NCBI GenBank assembly: GCA_035771175.1
Contig: CM069590.1
Coordinates: forward strand, 30,394,821-30,458,820
Source: Paratinospora sagittata
Lineage: Eukaryota; Streptophyta; Magnoliopsida; Ranunculales; Menispermaceae
DNA length: 64,000 nucleotides
Direction of reading: 5' to 3'
Positions 27,590 to 41,300 of the stretch are shown here, piece after piece. Each line of letters starts with the position of its first letter. The stretch's first letter is position 1. Position numbers and translations under genes: made by a program. The notes beneath the pieces were generated by a model, which saw only the letters and a list, made by a program, of their open reading frames with translations, did not search any database and was not told the DNA's origin.

Positions 27590-29353
27590 GCACTAAAATC
27601 TGAAAATTGCAAAGTCTTCAAAATCACTTTCGATATAGTATTTCATTTTGAAAAAAATGTTTTCTGAAAGGTTTTAATCATAATTTTAATGAGTTTTGAA
27701 TTATTTAAAAGTGTTTAATCTTATATCAGAGTGTTTTGAGTCAATGAAATGGTTCTTTAGTGTCAAAATATTAATTTTTCAAAAATAAGGCTATCCAGCA
27801 ATTTGCACGTCTTAGACTAAAATCTTATATTTCTAACGAGAAAAATGTGGGCACTTCTGCTAGCTCGATTTTTCTATTCCTTCACAGTTTTGCCAGGTTA
27901 TCTTAATTGAAATATTCTCTAGTAACACCTAGTGATTCCCATTGTCTCGCACGCCCAAAAAACTTTATTTTGACCAATGTTTTGAATTCAAATCATTTTT
28001 TAGTACTCTTGCTCTTTAACCTTCAACTTCAAATTTTATAAAACACTCATTCTCTGATTTTCAAAAATTCAACACGCACGATATTTGCAAGTTAGATTGA
28101 GCTTTTCGAAGAGTTTTTCAAGAGAAGAAAGTAATGATTCTTGCCTTTGCAAAAAAAGGCTTCGAATTGAATCAAAATTGCAATCTGTCTTGATGTTCAG
28201 CTAGTTCTTCATTTTATCCCTTGTGTGCTAAGATTTGCAGAGGCTATCCATTGTTTAAAACTCTAAGTATATGAAGTTGTCTCGGTAAGATAACACATCA
28301 AAAAGGAACACATTACCTGTTTTGCGTCAAGAACCCATCAAACAATAGCTTTCGAATTCTACAAAGATCAAGCTCGAAGAACGAAGACATATCTCATGTC
28401 TAATGCATTAGTTTGATCTTTGGTGTGCAGGGTAACCGCTCGATCACCCTCAGCACTAAAATCTGAAAATTGCAAAGTCTTCAAAATCACTTTCGATATA
28501 GTATTTCATTTTGAAAAAAATGTTTTCTGAAAGGTTTTAATCATAATTTTAATGAGTTTTGAATTATTTAAAAGTGTTTAATCTTATATCAGAGTGTTTT
28601 GAGTCAATGAAATGGTTCTTTAGTGTCAAAATATTAATTTTTCAAAAATAAGGCTATCCAGCAATTTGCACGTCTTAGACTAAAATCTTATATTTCTAAC
28701 GAGAAAAATGTGGGCACTTCTGCTAGCTCGATTTTTCTATTCCTTCACAGTTTTGCCAGGTTATCTTAATTGAAATATTCTCTAGTAACACCTAGTGATT
28801 CCCATTGTCTCGCACGCCCAAAAAACTTTATTTTGAACAATGTTTTGAATTCAAATCATTTTTTAGTACTCTTGCTCTTTAACCTTCAACTTCAAATTTT
28901 ATAAAACACTCATTCTCTGATTTTCAAAAATTCAACACGCACGATATTTGCAAGTTAGATTGAGCTTTTCGAAGAGTTTTTCAAGAGAAGAAAGTAATGA
29001 TTCTTGCCTTTGCAAAAAAAGGCTTCGAATTGAATCAAAATTGCAATCTGTCTTGATGTTCAGCTAGTTCTTCATTTTATCCCTTGTGTGCTAAGATTTG
29101 CAGAGGCTATCCATTGTTTAAAACTCTAAGTATATGAAGTTGTCTCGGTAAGATAACACATCAAAAAGGAACACATTACCTGTTTTGCGTCAAGAACCCA
29201 TCAAACAATAGCTTTCGAATTCTACAAAGATCAAGCTCGAAGAACGAAGACATATCTCATGTCTAATGCATTAGTTTGATCTTTGGTGTGTAGGGTAACC
29301 GCTCGATCACCCTCAGCACTAAAACTCTGAAAATTGCAAAGTCTTCAAAATCA
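27590..29353 (+). repeat. Single-monomer duplication at 863 bp (M32 end to M34)
   Basis: A 1-bp deletion giving CACTAAAATCTG (near 27595 and 28458) and TATCAGAGTG (near 27726 and 28589) recur 863 bp apart. M33 and M34 are therefore a recent one-monomer tandem duplication. M33 has GACCAATG where M34 has GAACAATG. Both combine a Y-type GATATAG start with a GAATTC/CAAGAGAAG body. Confidence 0.75.
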
Positions 29354-30799
29354 CTTTCGATATAGTATTTCATTTTGAAAAAAATGTTTTCTGAAAGGTT
29401 TTAATCATAATTTTAATGAGTTTTGAATTATTTAAAAGTGTTTAATCTTATATCAAAGTGTTTTGAGTCAATGAAATGGTTCTTTAGTGTCAAAATATTA
29501 ATTTTTCAAAAATAAGGCTATCCAGCAATTTGCACGTCTTAGACTAAAATCTTATATTTCTAACGAGAAAAATGTGGGCACTTCTGCTAGCTCGATTTTT
29601 CTATTCCTTCACAGTTTTGCCAGGTTATCTTAATTGAAATATTCTCTAGTAACACCTAGTGATTCCCATTGTCTCGCACGCCCAAAAAACTTTATTTTGA
29701 ACAATGTTTTGAATGCAAATCATTTTTTAGTACTCTTGCTCTTTAACCTTCAACTTCAAATTTTATAAAACACTCATTCTCTGATTTTCAAAAATTCAAC
29801 ACGCACGATATTTGCAAGTTAGATTGAGCTTTTCGAAGAGTTTTTCAATAGAAGAAAGTAATGATTCTTGCCTTTGCAAAAAAAGGCTTCGAATTGAACC
29901 AAAATTGCAATTTGTCTTGATGTTCAGCTAGTTCTTCATTTTATCCCTTGTGTGCTAAGATTTGCAGAGGCTATCCATTATTTAAAACTCTAAGTATATG
30001 AAGTTGTCTCGGTAAGATAACACATCAAAAAGGAACACATCACCTGTTTTACATCAAGAACACATCAAACAATAACTTTTGAATTCTACAAAGATCAAGC
30101 TCGAAGAACGAAGACATATCTCATGTCTAATGCATTAGTTTGATTTCTGGTGTGTAGGGTAACCCCTCGATCAATCTCAGCACTAAAACTCTAAAAATTG
30201 CAAAGTCTTCAAAATCACTTTCGGAATAGTATTTCATTTTGAAAAAAATTATTTTCTGAAAGGTTTTAATCATAATTTTAATGAGTTTTGAATTATTTAA
30301 AAGTGTTTAATCTTATATCAAAGTGTTTTGAGTCAATGAAATGGTTCTTTAGTGTCAAAATATTAATTTTTCAAAAATAAGGCTATCCAGCAATTTGCAC
30401 GTCTTAGACTAAAATCTTATATTTCTAACGAGAAAAATGTGGGCACTTCTGCTAGCTCGATTTTTCTATTCCTTCACAGTTTTGCCAGGTTATCTTAATT
30501 GAAATATTCTCTAGTAACACCTAGTGATTCCCATTGTCTCGCACGCCCAAAAAACTTTATTTTGAACAATGTTTTGAATTCAAATCATTTTTTAGTACTC
30601 TTGCTCTTTAACCTTCAACTTCAAATTTTATAAAACACTCATTCTCTGATTTTCAAAAATTCAACACGCACGATATTTGCAAGTTAGATTGAGCTTTTCG
30701 AAGAGTTTTTCAAGAGAAGAAAGTAATGATTCTTGCCTTTGCAAAAAAAGGCTTCGAATTGAATCAAAATTGCAATCTGTCTTGATGTTCAGCTAGTTC

Positions 30800-33677
30800 T
30801 TCATTTTATTCCTTGTGTGCTAAGATTTGCAGAGGCTATGCATTGTTTAAAACTCTAAGTATATGAAGTAGTCTCGATAAGATAACACATCAAAAATGAA
30901 CACATCACCTGTTTTGCATCAAGAACACATCAAACAATAGGTTTCGAATTCTACAAAGATCAAGCTCGAAGAACGAAGACATATCTCATGTCTAATGGAT
31001 TAGTTTGATCTCTGGTGTGTAGGGTAACCCCTCGATGAATCTCAGCACTAAAACTCTGAAAATTGTAAAGTCTTCAAAATCACTTTCGATATAGTATTTC
31101 ATTGTGAAAAAAATGTTTTCTGAAAGGTTTTAATCATAATTTTAATGAGTTTTGAAATATTAAAAAGTGTTTAATCTTATATCAAAGTGTTTTGAGTCAA
31201 TGAAATGGTTCTTTAGTGTCAAAATATTAATTTTTCAAAAATAAGGCTATCCAGCAATTGGCACGTCTTAGACTAAAATCTGATATTTCTACCGAGAAAA
31301 ATGTGGGCACTTCTGCTTGCTCGATTTTTCTATTCCTTCACAGTTTTGCCAGGTTATCTTAATCGAAATATTCTCTAGTAACACCTAGATGATTCCCATT
31401 GTCTCGCACGCCCAAAAAACTTTAGTTTGAACAATGTTTTGAATTCAAATCATTTTGTACTACTCTTGCTCTTTAACCTTCAACTTCAAATTTTATAAAA
31501 CACTCATTCTCTGATTTTCAAAAATTCAACACGCACGATATTTGCAAGTTAGATTGAGCTTTTCGAAGAGTTTTTCAAGAGAAGAAAGTAATGATTCTTG
31601 CCTTTGCAAAAAAAGGCTTCGAATTGAATCAAAATTGCAATCTGTCTTGATGTTCAGCTAGTTCTTCATTTTATCCCTTGTGTGCTAAGATTTGCAGAGG
31701 CTATGCATTGTTTAAAACTCTAAGTATATGAAGTAGTCTCGATAAGATAACACATCAAAAATGAACACATCACCTGTTTTGCATCAAGAACCCATCAAAC
31801 AATAGCTTTCGAATTCTACAAAGATCAAGCTCGAAGAACGAAGACATATCTCATGTCTAATGCATTAGTTTGATTTCTGGTGTGTAGGGTAACCCCTCGA
31901 TCAATCTAAGCACTAAAACTCTGAAAATTGCAAAGTCTTCAAAATCACTTTCGATATAGTATTTCATATTTACAAAAATGTTTTCCGAAAGGTTTTAATC
32001 ATAATTTTAATGGGTTTTGAATTATTTAAAAGTGTTTATTCTTATATCAAAGTGTTTTGAGTCAATGAAATGGTTCTTTAGTGTCAAAATATTAATTTTT
32101 AAAAAATAAGGCTATCCAGCAATTGGCACGTCTTAGACTAAAATCTGATATTTCTAACGAGAAAAATGTGGGCACTTCTGCTTGCTCGATTTTTCTATTC
32201 CTTCACAGTTTTGCCAGTTTATCTTAATTGAAATATTCTCTATTAACGCCTAGATGATTCCCATTGTCTCGCATGCCCAAAAAACTTTAGATTGAACAAT
32301 GTTTTGAATTCAAATCATTTTGTAGTACTCTTGCTCTTTAACCTTCAACTTCAAATTTTATAAAACACTCATTCTATGATTTTCAAAAATACAACACGCA
32401 CGATATTTGCAAGTAAGATTGAGCTTTTCGAAGAGTTTTTCAAGAGAAGAAAGTAATGATTCTTGCCTTTGCAAAAAAAGGCTTCGAATTGAATCAAAAT
32501 TGCAATCTGTCTTGATGTTCAGCTAGTTCTTCATTTTATCCCTTGTGTGCGAAGATTTGCAGAGGCTATCCATTGTTTAAAACTCTAAGTATATGAAGTG
32601 GTCTCGATAAGATAACACATCAAAAAGGAACACATCACCTGTTTTGCATCAAGAACACATCAAACAATAGCTTTCGAATTCTACAAAGATCAAGCTCGAA
32701 GAACGAAGACATATCTCATGTCTAATGCATTAGTTTGATCTCTGGTGTGTAGGGTAACCTCTCGATCAATCTCAGCACTAAAACTCTGAAAATTGCAAAG
32801 TCTTCAAAATCACTTTCGATATAGTATTTCATTTTGAAAAAAATGTTTTCTGAAAGGTTTTAATCATAATTTTAATGAGTTTTGAAATATTTAAAAGTGT
32901 TTAATCTTATATCAAAGTGTTTTGAGTCAATGAAATGGTTCTTTAGTGTCAAAATATTAATTTTTCAAAAATAAGGCTATCCAGCAATTGGCACGTCTTA
33001 GACTAAAATCTTATATTTCTAACGAGAAAAATGTGGGCACTTCTGCTTGCTCGATTATTCTATTCCTTCACCGTTTTGCCAGGTTATCTTAATCGAAATA
33101 TTCTCTAGTAACACCTAGATGCTTCCCATTGTCTCTCACGCCCAAAAAACTTTAGATTGAATAATGTTTTGAATTCTATTCATTTTTTAGTACTCTTGCT
33201 CTTTAACCTTCAACTTCAAATTTTATAAAACACTCATTCTCTGATTTTCAAAAATACAACACGCACGATATTTGCAAGTTAGGTTGAGCTTTTCGAAGAG
33301 TTTTTCAAGAGAAGAAAGTAATGATTCTTGCCTTTGCAAAAAAAGGCTTCGAATTGAATCAAAATTGCAATCTGTCTTGATGTTCAGCTAGTTCTTCATT
33401 TTATCCCTTGTGTGCTAAGATTTGCAGAGGCTATCCATTGTTTAAAACTCTAAGTATATGAAGTTGTCTCGGTAAGATAACACATCAAAAAGGAACACAT
33501 CACCTGTTTTACATCAAGAACACATCAAACAATAACTTTCGAATTCTACAAAGATCAAGCTCGAAGAACGAAGACATATCTCATGTCTAATGCATTAGTT
33601 TGATTTCTGGTGTGTAGGGTAACCCCTCGATCAATCTCAGCACTAAAACTCTAAAAATTGAAAAGTCTTCAAAATCA
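30800..33677 (+). repeat. Transition zone, divergent monomers M36b-M39
   Basis: From the second half of M36 the array changes character. CTATGCATTG, AGTAGTCTCGATAAG and AAAAATGAAC appear in M36 and M37. From M37 on, CTTGCTCG and CTAGATGATT return. CAATTGGCACG marks M37-M39. Many differences are private, for example ATTGTGAAAAA and ATTAAAAAG in M37, CATATTTACAAAAA, AAAAAATAAGG and CTATTAACGCC in M38, and TCTCTCACGCC in M39. Scattered singletons are what one expects at the edge of an efficiently homogenised domain. Confidence 0.7.
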
Positions 33678-35407
33678 CTTTCGGTATAGTATTTCATTTT
33701 GAAAAAAATTATTTTCTCAAAGGTTATAATCATAATTTTAATGAGTTTTCAACTATTTAAAAGTGTTTAATCTTATATCAAAGTGGTATGAGTCAATGAA
33801 ATGGTTCTTTAGTTTCAAAATATTAATTTTCCAAAAATAAGGCTATCCAGCAATTTTCACGTATTAGACTAAAATCTGATATTTCTAACGAGAAAAATGT
33901 GGGCACTTCTGCTTGCTCGATTTTCTATTCCTTCACAGTTTTGCCAGGTTATCTTAATTGAAATATTCTCTAGTAGCACCTAGATGATTCCCATTGTCTC
34001 GCACGCCCAAAAAACTTTAGATTGAACAATGTTTTGAATTCAAATCATTTTGTAGTACTCTTGCTCTTTAACCTTCAACTTCATATTTAATAAAACACTT
34101 AATCTCTGATTTTCAAAAATACAACACGCACGATATTTGCAAGTTAGATTGAGCTTTTCGAAGAGTTTTTCAAGAGAAGAAAGTAATGATTCTTGCCTTT
34201 GCAAAAAAAGGCTTCGAATTGAACCAAAATTGCAATTTGTGTTGATGTTCAGCTAGTTCTTCATTTTATCCCTTGTGTGCTAAGATTTGCAGAGGCTATC
34301 CATTGTTTAAAACTCTAAGTATATGAAGTGGTCTCGGTAAGATAACACATCAAAAAGAAACACATTACCTGTTTTGCGTCAAGAACCAATCAAACAATAG
34401 CTTTCGAATTCTACAAAGATCAAGCTCGAAGAACGAAGACATATCTCATGTCTAATGCATTAGTTTGATCTTTGGTGTGTAGGGTAACCGCTCGATCACT
34501 CTCAGCACTAAAACTCTGAAAATTGCAAAGTCTTCAAAATCACTTTCGATATAGTATTTCATTTTGAAAAAAATGTTTTCTGAAAGGTTTTAATCATAAT
34601 TTTAATGAGTTTTGAATTATTTAAAAGTGTTTAATCTTATATCAAAGTGGTATGAGTCAATGAAATGGTTCTTTAGTGTCAAAATATTAATTTTTCAAAA
34701 ATAAGGCTATCCAGCAATTTTCACGTCTTAGACTAAAATCTGATATTTCTAACGAGAAAAATGTGGGCAATTCTGCTTGCTCGATTTTTCTATTCCTTCA
34801 CAGTTTTGCCAGGTTATCTTAATCGAAATATTCTCTAGTAACACCTAGATGATTCCCATTGTCTCGCACGCCCAAAAAACTTTAGATGGAACAATGTTTT
34901 GAATTCAAATCATTTTGTAGTACTCTTGCTCTTTAACCTTCAACTTCATATTTAATAAAACACTTAATCTCTGATTTTCAAAAATACAACACGCATGATA
35001 TTTGCAAGTTAGATTGAGCTTTTCGAAGAGTTTTTCAAGAGAAGAAAGTAATGATTCTTGCCTTTGCAAAAAAAGGCTTCGAATTGATCCAAAATTGCAA
35101 TTTGTCTTGATGTTCAGCTAGTTCTTCATTTTATCCCTTGTGTGCTAAGATTTGCAGAGGCTATCCATTGTTTAAAACTCTAAGTATATGAAGTGGTCTC
35201 GGTAAGATAACACATCAAAAAGGAACACATCACCTGTTTTACATCAAGAACACATCAAACAATAACTTTCGAATTCTACAAAGATCAAGCTCGAAGAACG
35301 AAGACATATCTCATGTCTAATGCATTAGTTTGATTTCTGGTGTGTAGGGTAACCCCTCGATGAATCTCAGCACTGAAACTCTGAAAATTGCAAAGTCTTC
35401 AAAATCA
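33678..35407 (+). repeat. 1,730-bp two-monomer unit, copy 1 (M40-M41)
   Basis: M40 has GGTATAG, TTTTCTCAAAGG, TTATAATC, TTTTCAACTATT, TTTTCCAAAAATAAGG, CACGTATTAG, GATTTTCTATTCC (one T fewer than usual), CTAGTAGCACC, TCATATTTAATAAAACAC and TTTGTGTTGATG. M41 has GTGGGCAATTCTG, TTTAGATGGAAC, CACGCATGAT, TTGATCCAAAATTG and CACTGAAACTC. This combination occurs only here and in the next copy. Confidence 0.9.
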
Positions 35408-37137
35408 CTTTCGGTATAGTATTTCATTTTGAAAAAAATTATTTTCTCAAAGGTTATAATCATAATTTTAATGAGTTTTCAACTATTTAAAAGTGTTTAA
35501 TCTTATATCAAAGTGGTATGAGTCAATGAAATGGTTCTTTAGTTTCAAAATATTAATTTTCCAAAAATAAGGCTATCCAGCAATTTTCACGTATTAGACT
35601 AAAATCTGATATTTCTAACGAGAAAAATGTGGGCACTTCTGCTTGCTCGATTTTCTATTCCTTCACAGTTTTGCCAGGTTATCTTAATTGAAATATTCTC
35701 TAGTAGCACCTAGATGATTCCCATTGTCTCGCACGCCCAAAAAACTTTAGATTGAACAATGTTTTGAATTCAAATCATTTTGTAGTACTCTTGCTCTTTA
35801 ACCTTCAACTTCATATTTAATAAAACACTTAATCTCTGATTTTCAAAAATACAACACGCACGATATTTGCAAGTTAGATTGAGCTTTTCGAAGAGTTTTT
35901 CAAGAGAAGAAAGTAATGATTCTTGCCTTTGCAAAAAAAGGCTTCGAATTGAACCAAAATTGCAATTTGTGTTGATGTTCAGCTAGTTCTTCATTTTATC
36001 CCTTGTGTGCTAAGATTTGCAGAGGCTATCCATTGTTTAAAACTCTAAGTATATGAAGTGGTCTCGGTAAGATAACACATCAAAAAGAAACACATTACCT
36101 GTTTTGCGTCAAGAACCAATCAAACAATAGCTTTCGAATTCTACAAAGATCAAGCTCGAAGAACGAAGACATATCTCATGTCTAATGCATTAGTTTGATC
36201 TTTGGTGTGTAGGGTAACCGCTCGATCACTCTCAGCACTAAAACTCTGAAAATTGCAAAGTCTTCAAAATCACTTTCGATATAGTATTTCATTTTGAAAA
36301 AAATGTTTTCTGAAAGGTTTTAATCATAATTTTAATGAGTTTTGAATTATTTAAAAGTGTTTAATCTTATATCAAAGTGGTATGAGTCAATGAAATGGTT
36401 CTTTAGTGTCAAAATATTAATTTTTCAAAAATAAGGCTATCCAGCAATTTTCACGTCTTAGACTAAAATCTGATATTTCTAACGAGAAAAATGTGGGCAA
36501 TTCTGCTTGCTCGATTTTTCTATTCCTTCACAGTTTTGCCAGGTTATCTTAATCGAAATATTCTCTAGTAACACCTAGATGATTCCCATTGTCTCGCACG
36601 CCCAAAAAACTTTAGATGGAACAATGTTTTGAATTCAAATCATTTTGTAGTACTCTTGCTCTTTAACCTTCAACTTCATATTTAATAAAACACTTAATCT
36701 CTGATTTTCAAAAATACAACACGCATGATATTTGCAAGTTAGATTGAGCTTTTCGAAGAGTTTTTCAAGAGAAGAAAGTAATGATTCTTGCCTTTGCAAA
36801 AAAAGGCTTCGAATTGATCCAAAATTGCAATTTGTCTTGATGTTCAGCTAGTTCTTCATTTTATCCCTTGTGTGCTAAGATTTGCAGAGGCTATCCATTG
36901 TTTAAAACTCTAAGTATATGAAGTGGTCTCGGTAAGATAACACATCAAAAAGGAACACATCACCTGTTTTACATCAAGAACACATCAAACAATAACTTTC
37001 GAATTCTACAAAGATCAAGCTCGAAGAACGAAGACATATCTCATGTCTAATGCATTAGTTTGATTTCTGGTGTGTAGGGTAACCCCTCGATGAATCTCAG
37101 CACTGAAACTCTGAAAATTGCAAAGTCTTCAAAATCA
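35408..37137 (+). repeat. 1,730-bp two-monomer unit, copy 2 (M42-M43)
   Basis: Reading the two copies side by side, I found every one of the many private variants of 33678-35407 repeated at +1,730 and no difference, though I could not run an alignment. Domain-2 monomers differ from one another at several sites each, so this copy is much younger than the array around it, or it is an assembly duplication. M44 (37138) continues with the M41-type GTGGGCAATTCTG and TTTAGATGGAAC, then switches to the common CAAATTTTATAAAACACTC. Confidence 0.85.
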
Positions 37138-38379
37138 CTTTCGGTATAGTATTTCATTTTGAAAAAAATTATTTTCTGAAAGGTTTTAATCATAATTTTA
37201 ATGAGTTTTGAATTATTTAAAAGTGTTTAATCTTATATCAAAGTGGTATGAGTCAATGAAATGGTTCTTTAGTGTCAAAATATTAATTTTTCAAAAATAA
37301 GGCTATCCAGCAATTTTCACGTCTTAGACTAAAATCTGATATTTCTAACGAGAAAAATGTGGGCAATTCTGCTTGCTCGATTTTTCTATTCCTTCACAGT
37401 TTTGCCAGGTTATCTTAATCGAAATATTCTCTAGTAACACCTAGATGATTCCCATTGTCTCGCACGCCCAAAAAACTTTAGATGGAACAATGTTTTGAAT
37501 TCAAATCATTTTGTAGTACTCTTGCTCTTTAACCTTCAACTTCAAATTTTATAAAACACTCATTCTCTGATTTTCAAAATTACAACACGCACGATATTTG
37601 CAAGTTAGATTGAGCTTTTCGAAGAGTTTTTCAAGAGAAGAAAGTAATGATTCTTGCCTTTGCAAAAAAAGGCTTCGAATTGAATCAAAATTGCAATCTG
37701 TCTTGATGTTCAGCTAGTTGTTCATTTTATCCCTTGTGTGCTAAGATTTGCAGAGGCTATCCATTGTTTAAAACTCTAAGTATATGAAGTTGTCTCGGTA
37801 AGATAACACATCAAAAAGGAACACATCACCTGTTTTACATCAAGAACACATCAAACAATAGCTTTCGAATTCTACAAAGATCAAGCTCGAAGAACGTAGA
37901 CATATCTCATGTCTAATGCATTAGTTTGATTTCTGGTGTGTAGGGTAACCCCTCGATCAATCTCAGCGCTAAAACTCTGAAAATTGCAAAGTCTTCAAAA
38001 TCACTTTCGATATAGTATTTCATTTTTACAAAAATGTTTTCCGAAAAGTTTTAATCATAATTTTAATGGGTTTTGAATTATTTAAAAGTATTTATTCTTA
38101 TATCAAAGTGTTTTGAGTCAATGAAATGGTTCGTTAGTGTCAAAATATTAATTTTTCAAAAATAAGGCTATCCAGCAATTTTCACGTCTTAGACTAAAAT
38201 CTGATATTTCTAACGAGAAAAATGTGGGCAATTCTGCTTGCTCGATTTTTCTATTCCTTCACAGTTTTGCCAGGTTATCTTAATCGAAATATTCTCTAGT
38301 AACACCTAGATGATTCCCATTGTCTCGCACGCCCAAAAAACTTTAGATTGAACAATGTTTTGAATTCAAATCATTTTGC

Positions 38380-41300
38380 ACTACTCTTGCTCTTTAACCT
38401 TCAACTTCAAATTTTATAAAACACTCATTCTCTGATTTTCAAAAATTCAACACGCACGATATTTGCAAGTTAGATTGAGCTTTTCAAAGAGTTTTTCAAG
38501 AGAAGAAAGTAATGATTCTTGCCTTTGCAAAAAAAGGCTTCGAATTGAATCAAAATTGCAATCTGTCTTGATGTTCAGCTAGTTCTTCATTTTATCCCTT
38601 GTGTGCTAAGATTTGCAGAGGCTATCCATTGTTTAAAACTCTAAGTATATGAAGTGGTCTCGGTAAGATAACACATCAAAAAGAAACACATTACCTGTTT
38701 TGCGTCAAGAACCAATCAAACAATAGCTTTCGAATTCTACAAAGATCAAGCTCGAAGAACGAAGACATATCTCATGTCTAATGCATTAGTTTGATCTTTG
38801 GTGTGTAGGGTAACCGCTCGATCACTCTCAGCACTAAAACTCTGAAAATTGCAAAGTCTTCAAAATCACTTTCGATATAGTATTTCATTTTGAAAAAAAT
38901 GTTTTCTGAAAGGTTTTAATCATAATTTTAATGAGTTTTGAATTATTTAAAAGTGTTTAATCTTATATCAAAGTGGTATGAGTCAATGAAATGGTTCTTT
39001 AGTGTCAAAATATTAATTTTTCAAAAATAAGGCTATCCAGCAATTTGCACGTCTTAGACTAAAATCTTATATTTCTAACGAGAAAAATGTGGGGACTTCT
39101 GCTAGCTAGATTTTTCTATTCCTTCACAGTTTTGCCAGGTTATCTTAATTGAAATATTCTCTAGTAACACCTAGATGATTCCCATTGTCTCGCACGCCCA
39201 AAAAACTTTAGATTGAACAATGTTTTGAATTCAAATCATTTTTTAGTACTCTTGCTCTTTAACCTTCAACTTCAAATTTTATAAAACACTCATTCTCTGA
39301 TTTTCAAAAATTCAACACGCACGATATTTGCAAGTTAGATTGAGCTTTTCGAAGAGTTTTTCAAGAGAAGAAAGTAATGATTCTTGCCTTTGCAAAAAAA
39401 GGCTTCGAATTGAATCAAAATTGCAATCTGTCTTGATGTTCAGCTAGTTCTTCATTTTATCCCTTGTGTGCTAAGATTTGCAGAGGCTATCCATTGTTTA
39501 AAACTCTAAGTATTTAAAGTGGTCTCGGTAAGATAACACATCAAAGAGGAACACATCACCTGTTTTGAATTAAGAACACATCAAACAATAGCTTTCGAAT
39601 TCTACAATGATCAAGCTCGAAGAACGAAGACATATCTCATGCTTAATGCATTAGTTTGATCTCTGGTGTGTAAGGTAACCCCTCGATCAATCTTAGCACT
39701 AAAACTCTGAAAATTGCAAAGTCTTCAAAATCACTTTCGATATAGTATTTCATTTTTACAAAAATGTTTTTCGAAAGGTTTTAATCATGATTTTAATGAG
39801 TTTTGAATTATTTAAAAGTGTTTATTCTTATATCAAAGTGTTTTGAGTCAATGAAATGGTTCTTTAGTGTCAAAATATTAATTTTTCAAGAATAAGGCTA
39901 TCCAGCAATTTGCACGTCTGAGACTAAAATCTTATTTTTCTAACGAGAAAAATGTGGGCACTTCTGCTTGCTCGATTTTTCTATTCCTTCACAGTTTTGC
40001 CAGGTTATCTTAATTGAAATATTCTCTAGTAACACCTAGATGATTCCCATTGTCTCGCACGCCCAAAAAACTTTAGATGGAACAATGTTTTGAATTCAAA
40101 TCATTTTTTAGTGCTCTTGCTCTTTAACCTTCAACTTCAAATTTTATAAAACACTCATTCTCTGATTTTCAAAATTACAACACGCACGATATTTGCAAGT
40201 TAGATTGAGCTTTTCGAAGAGTTTTTCAAGAGAAGAAAGTAATGATTCTTGCCTTTGCAAAAAAAGGCTTCGAATTGAATCAAAATTGCAATCTGTCTTG
40301 ATGTTCAGCTAGTTCTTCATTTTATCCCATGTGTGCTAACATTTGCAGAGGCTATCCATTGTTTAAAACTCTAAGTATATGAAGTGGTCTCGGTAAGATA
40401 ACACATCAAAGAGGAACACATCACCTGTTTTGAATTAAGAACACATCAAACAATAGCGTTCGAATTCTACAATGATCAAGCTCGAAGAACGAAGACATAT
40501 CTCATGTCTAATGCATTAGTTTGATCTCTGGTGTGTAAGGTAACCCCTCGATCAATCTTAGCACTAAAACTCTGAAAATTGCAAAGTCTTCAAAATCACT
40601 TTCGATATAGTATTTCATTTTTACAAAAATGTTTTTCGAAAGGTTTTAATCATGATTTTAATGAGTTTTGAATTATTTAAAAGTGTTTATTCTTATATCA
40701 AAGTGTTTTGAGTCAATGAAATGGTTCTTTAGTGTCAAAATATTAATTTTTCAAAAATAAGGCTATCCAGCAATTTGCACGTCTGTGACTAAAATCTTAT
40801 ATTTCTAACGAGAAAAATGTGGGCACTTCTGCTTGCTCGATTTTTCTATTCCTTCACAGTTTTGCCAGGTTATCTTAATTGAAATATTCTCTAGTAACAC
40901 CTAGATGATTCCCATTGTCTCGCACGCCCAAAAAACTTTAGATTGAACAATGTTTTGAATTCAAATCATTTTTTAGTACTCTTGCTCTTTAACCTTCAAC
41001 TTCAAATTTTATAAAACACTCATTCTCTGATTTTCAAAAATACAACACCCACGATATTTGCAAGTTAGATTGAGCTTTTCGAAGAGTTTTTCAAGAGAAG
41101 AAAGTAATGATTCTTGCCTTTGCAAAAAAAGGCTTCTAATTGAATCAAAATTGCAATCTGTCTTGATGTTCAGCTAGTTCTTCATTTTATCCCTTGTGTG
41201 CTAAGATTTGCAGAGGCTATCCATTGTTTAAAACTCTAAGTATATGAAGTGGTCTCGGTAAGATAACACATCAAAAAGGAACACATTACCTGTTTTGCGT

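Larger units (their letters stand above)
1960..30800 (+). repeat. Homogenised domain of X and Y monomers (M3-M36)
   Basis: About 33 monomers share CTAGCTCG (or close variants), a 1-bp deletion giving CTAGTGATT, and TTTATTTTGA in place of TTTAGATTGA. Two haplotypes dominate. X-body monomers have GAATGCAAAT, CAATAGAAG, GAACCAAAATTGCAATTTG, CCATTATTTA, TTTACATCAAGAACAC and CCCCTCGATCAATCTC. Y-body monomers have GAATTCAAAT, CAAGAGAAG, GAATCAAAATTGCAATCTG, CCATTGTTTA, TTGCGTCAAGAACCC and CCGCTCGATCACCCTC. The strict X,Y alternation at the left (M4-M6) and in M11-M15 implies an ancestral dimer of about 1,729 bp. Elsewhere the two are cut and rejoined in many combinations. The right edge falls inside M36, whose second half takes on the next domain's variants. 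Confidence 0.85.
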
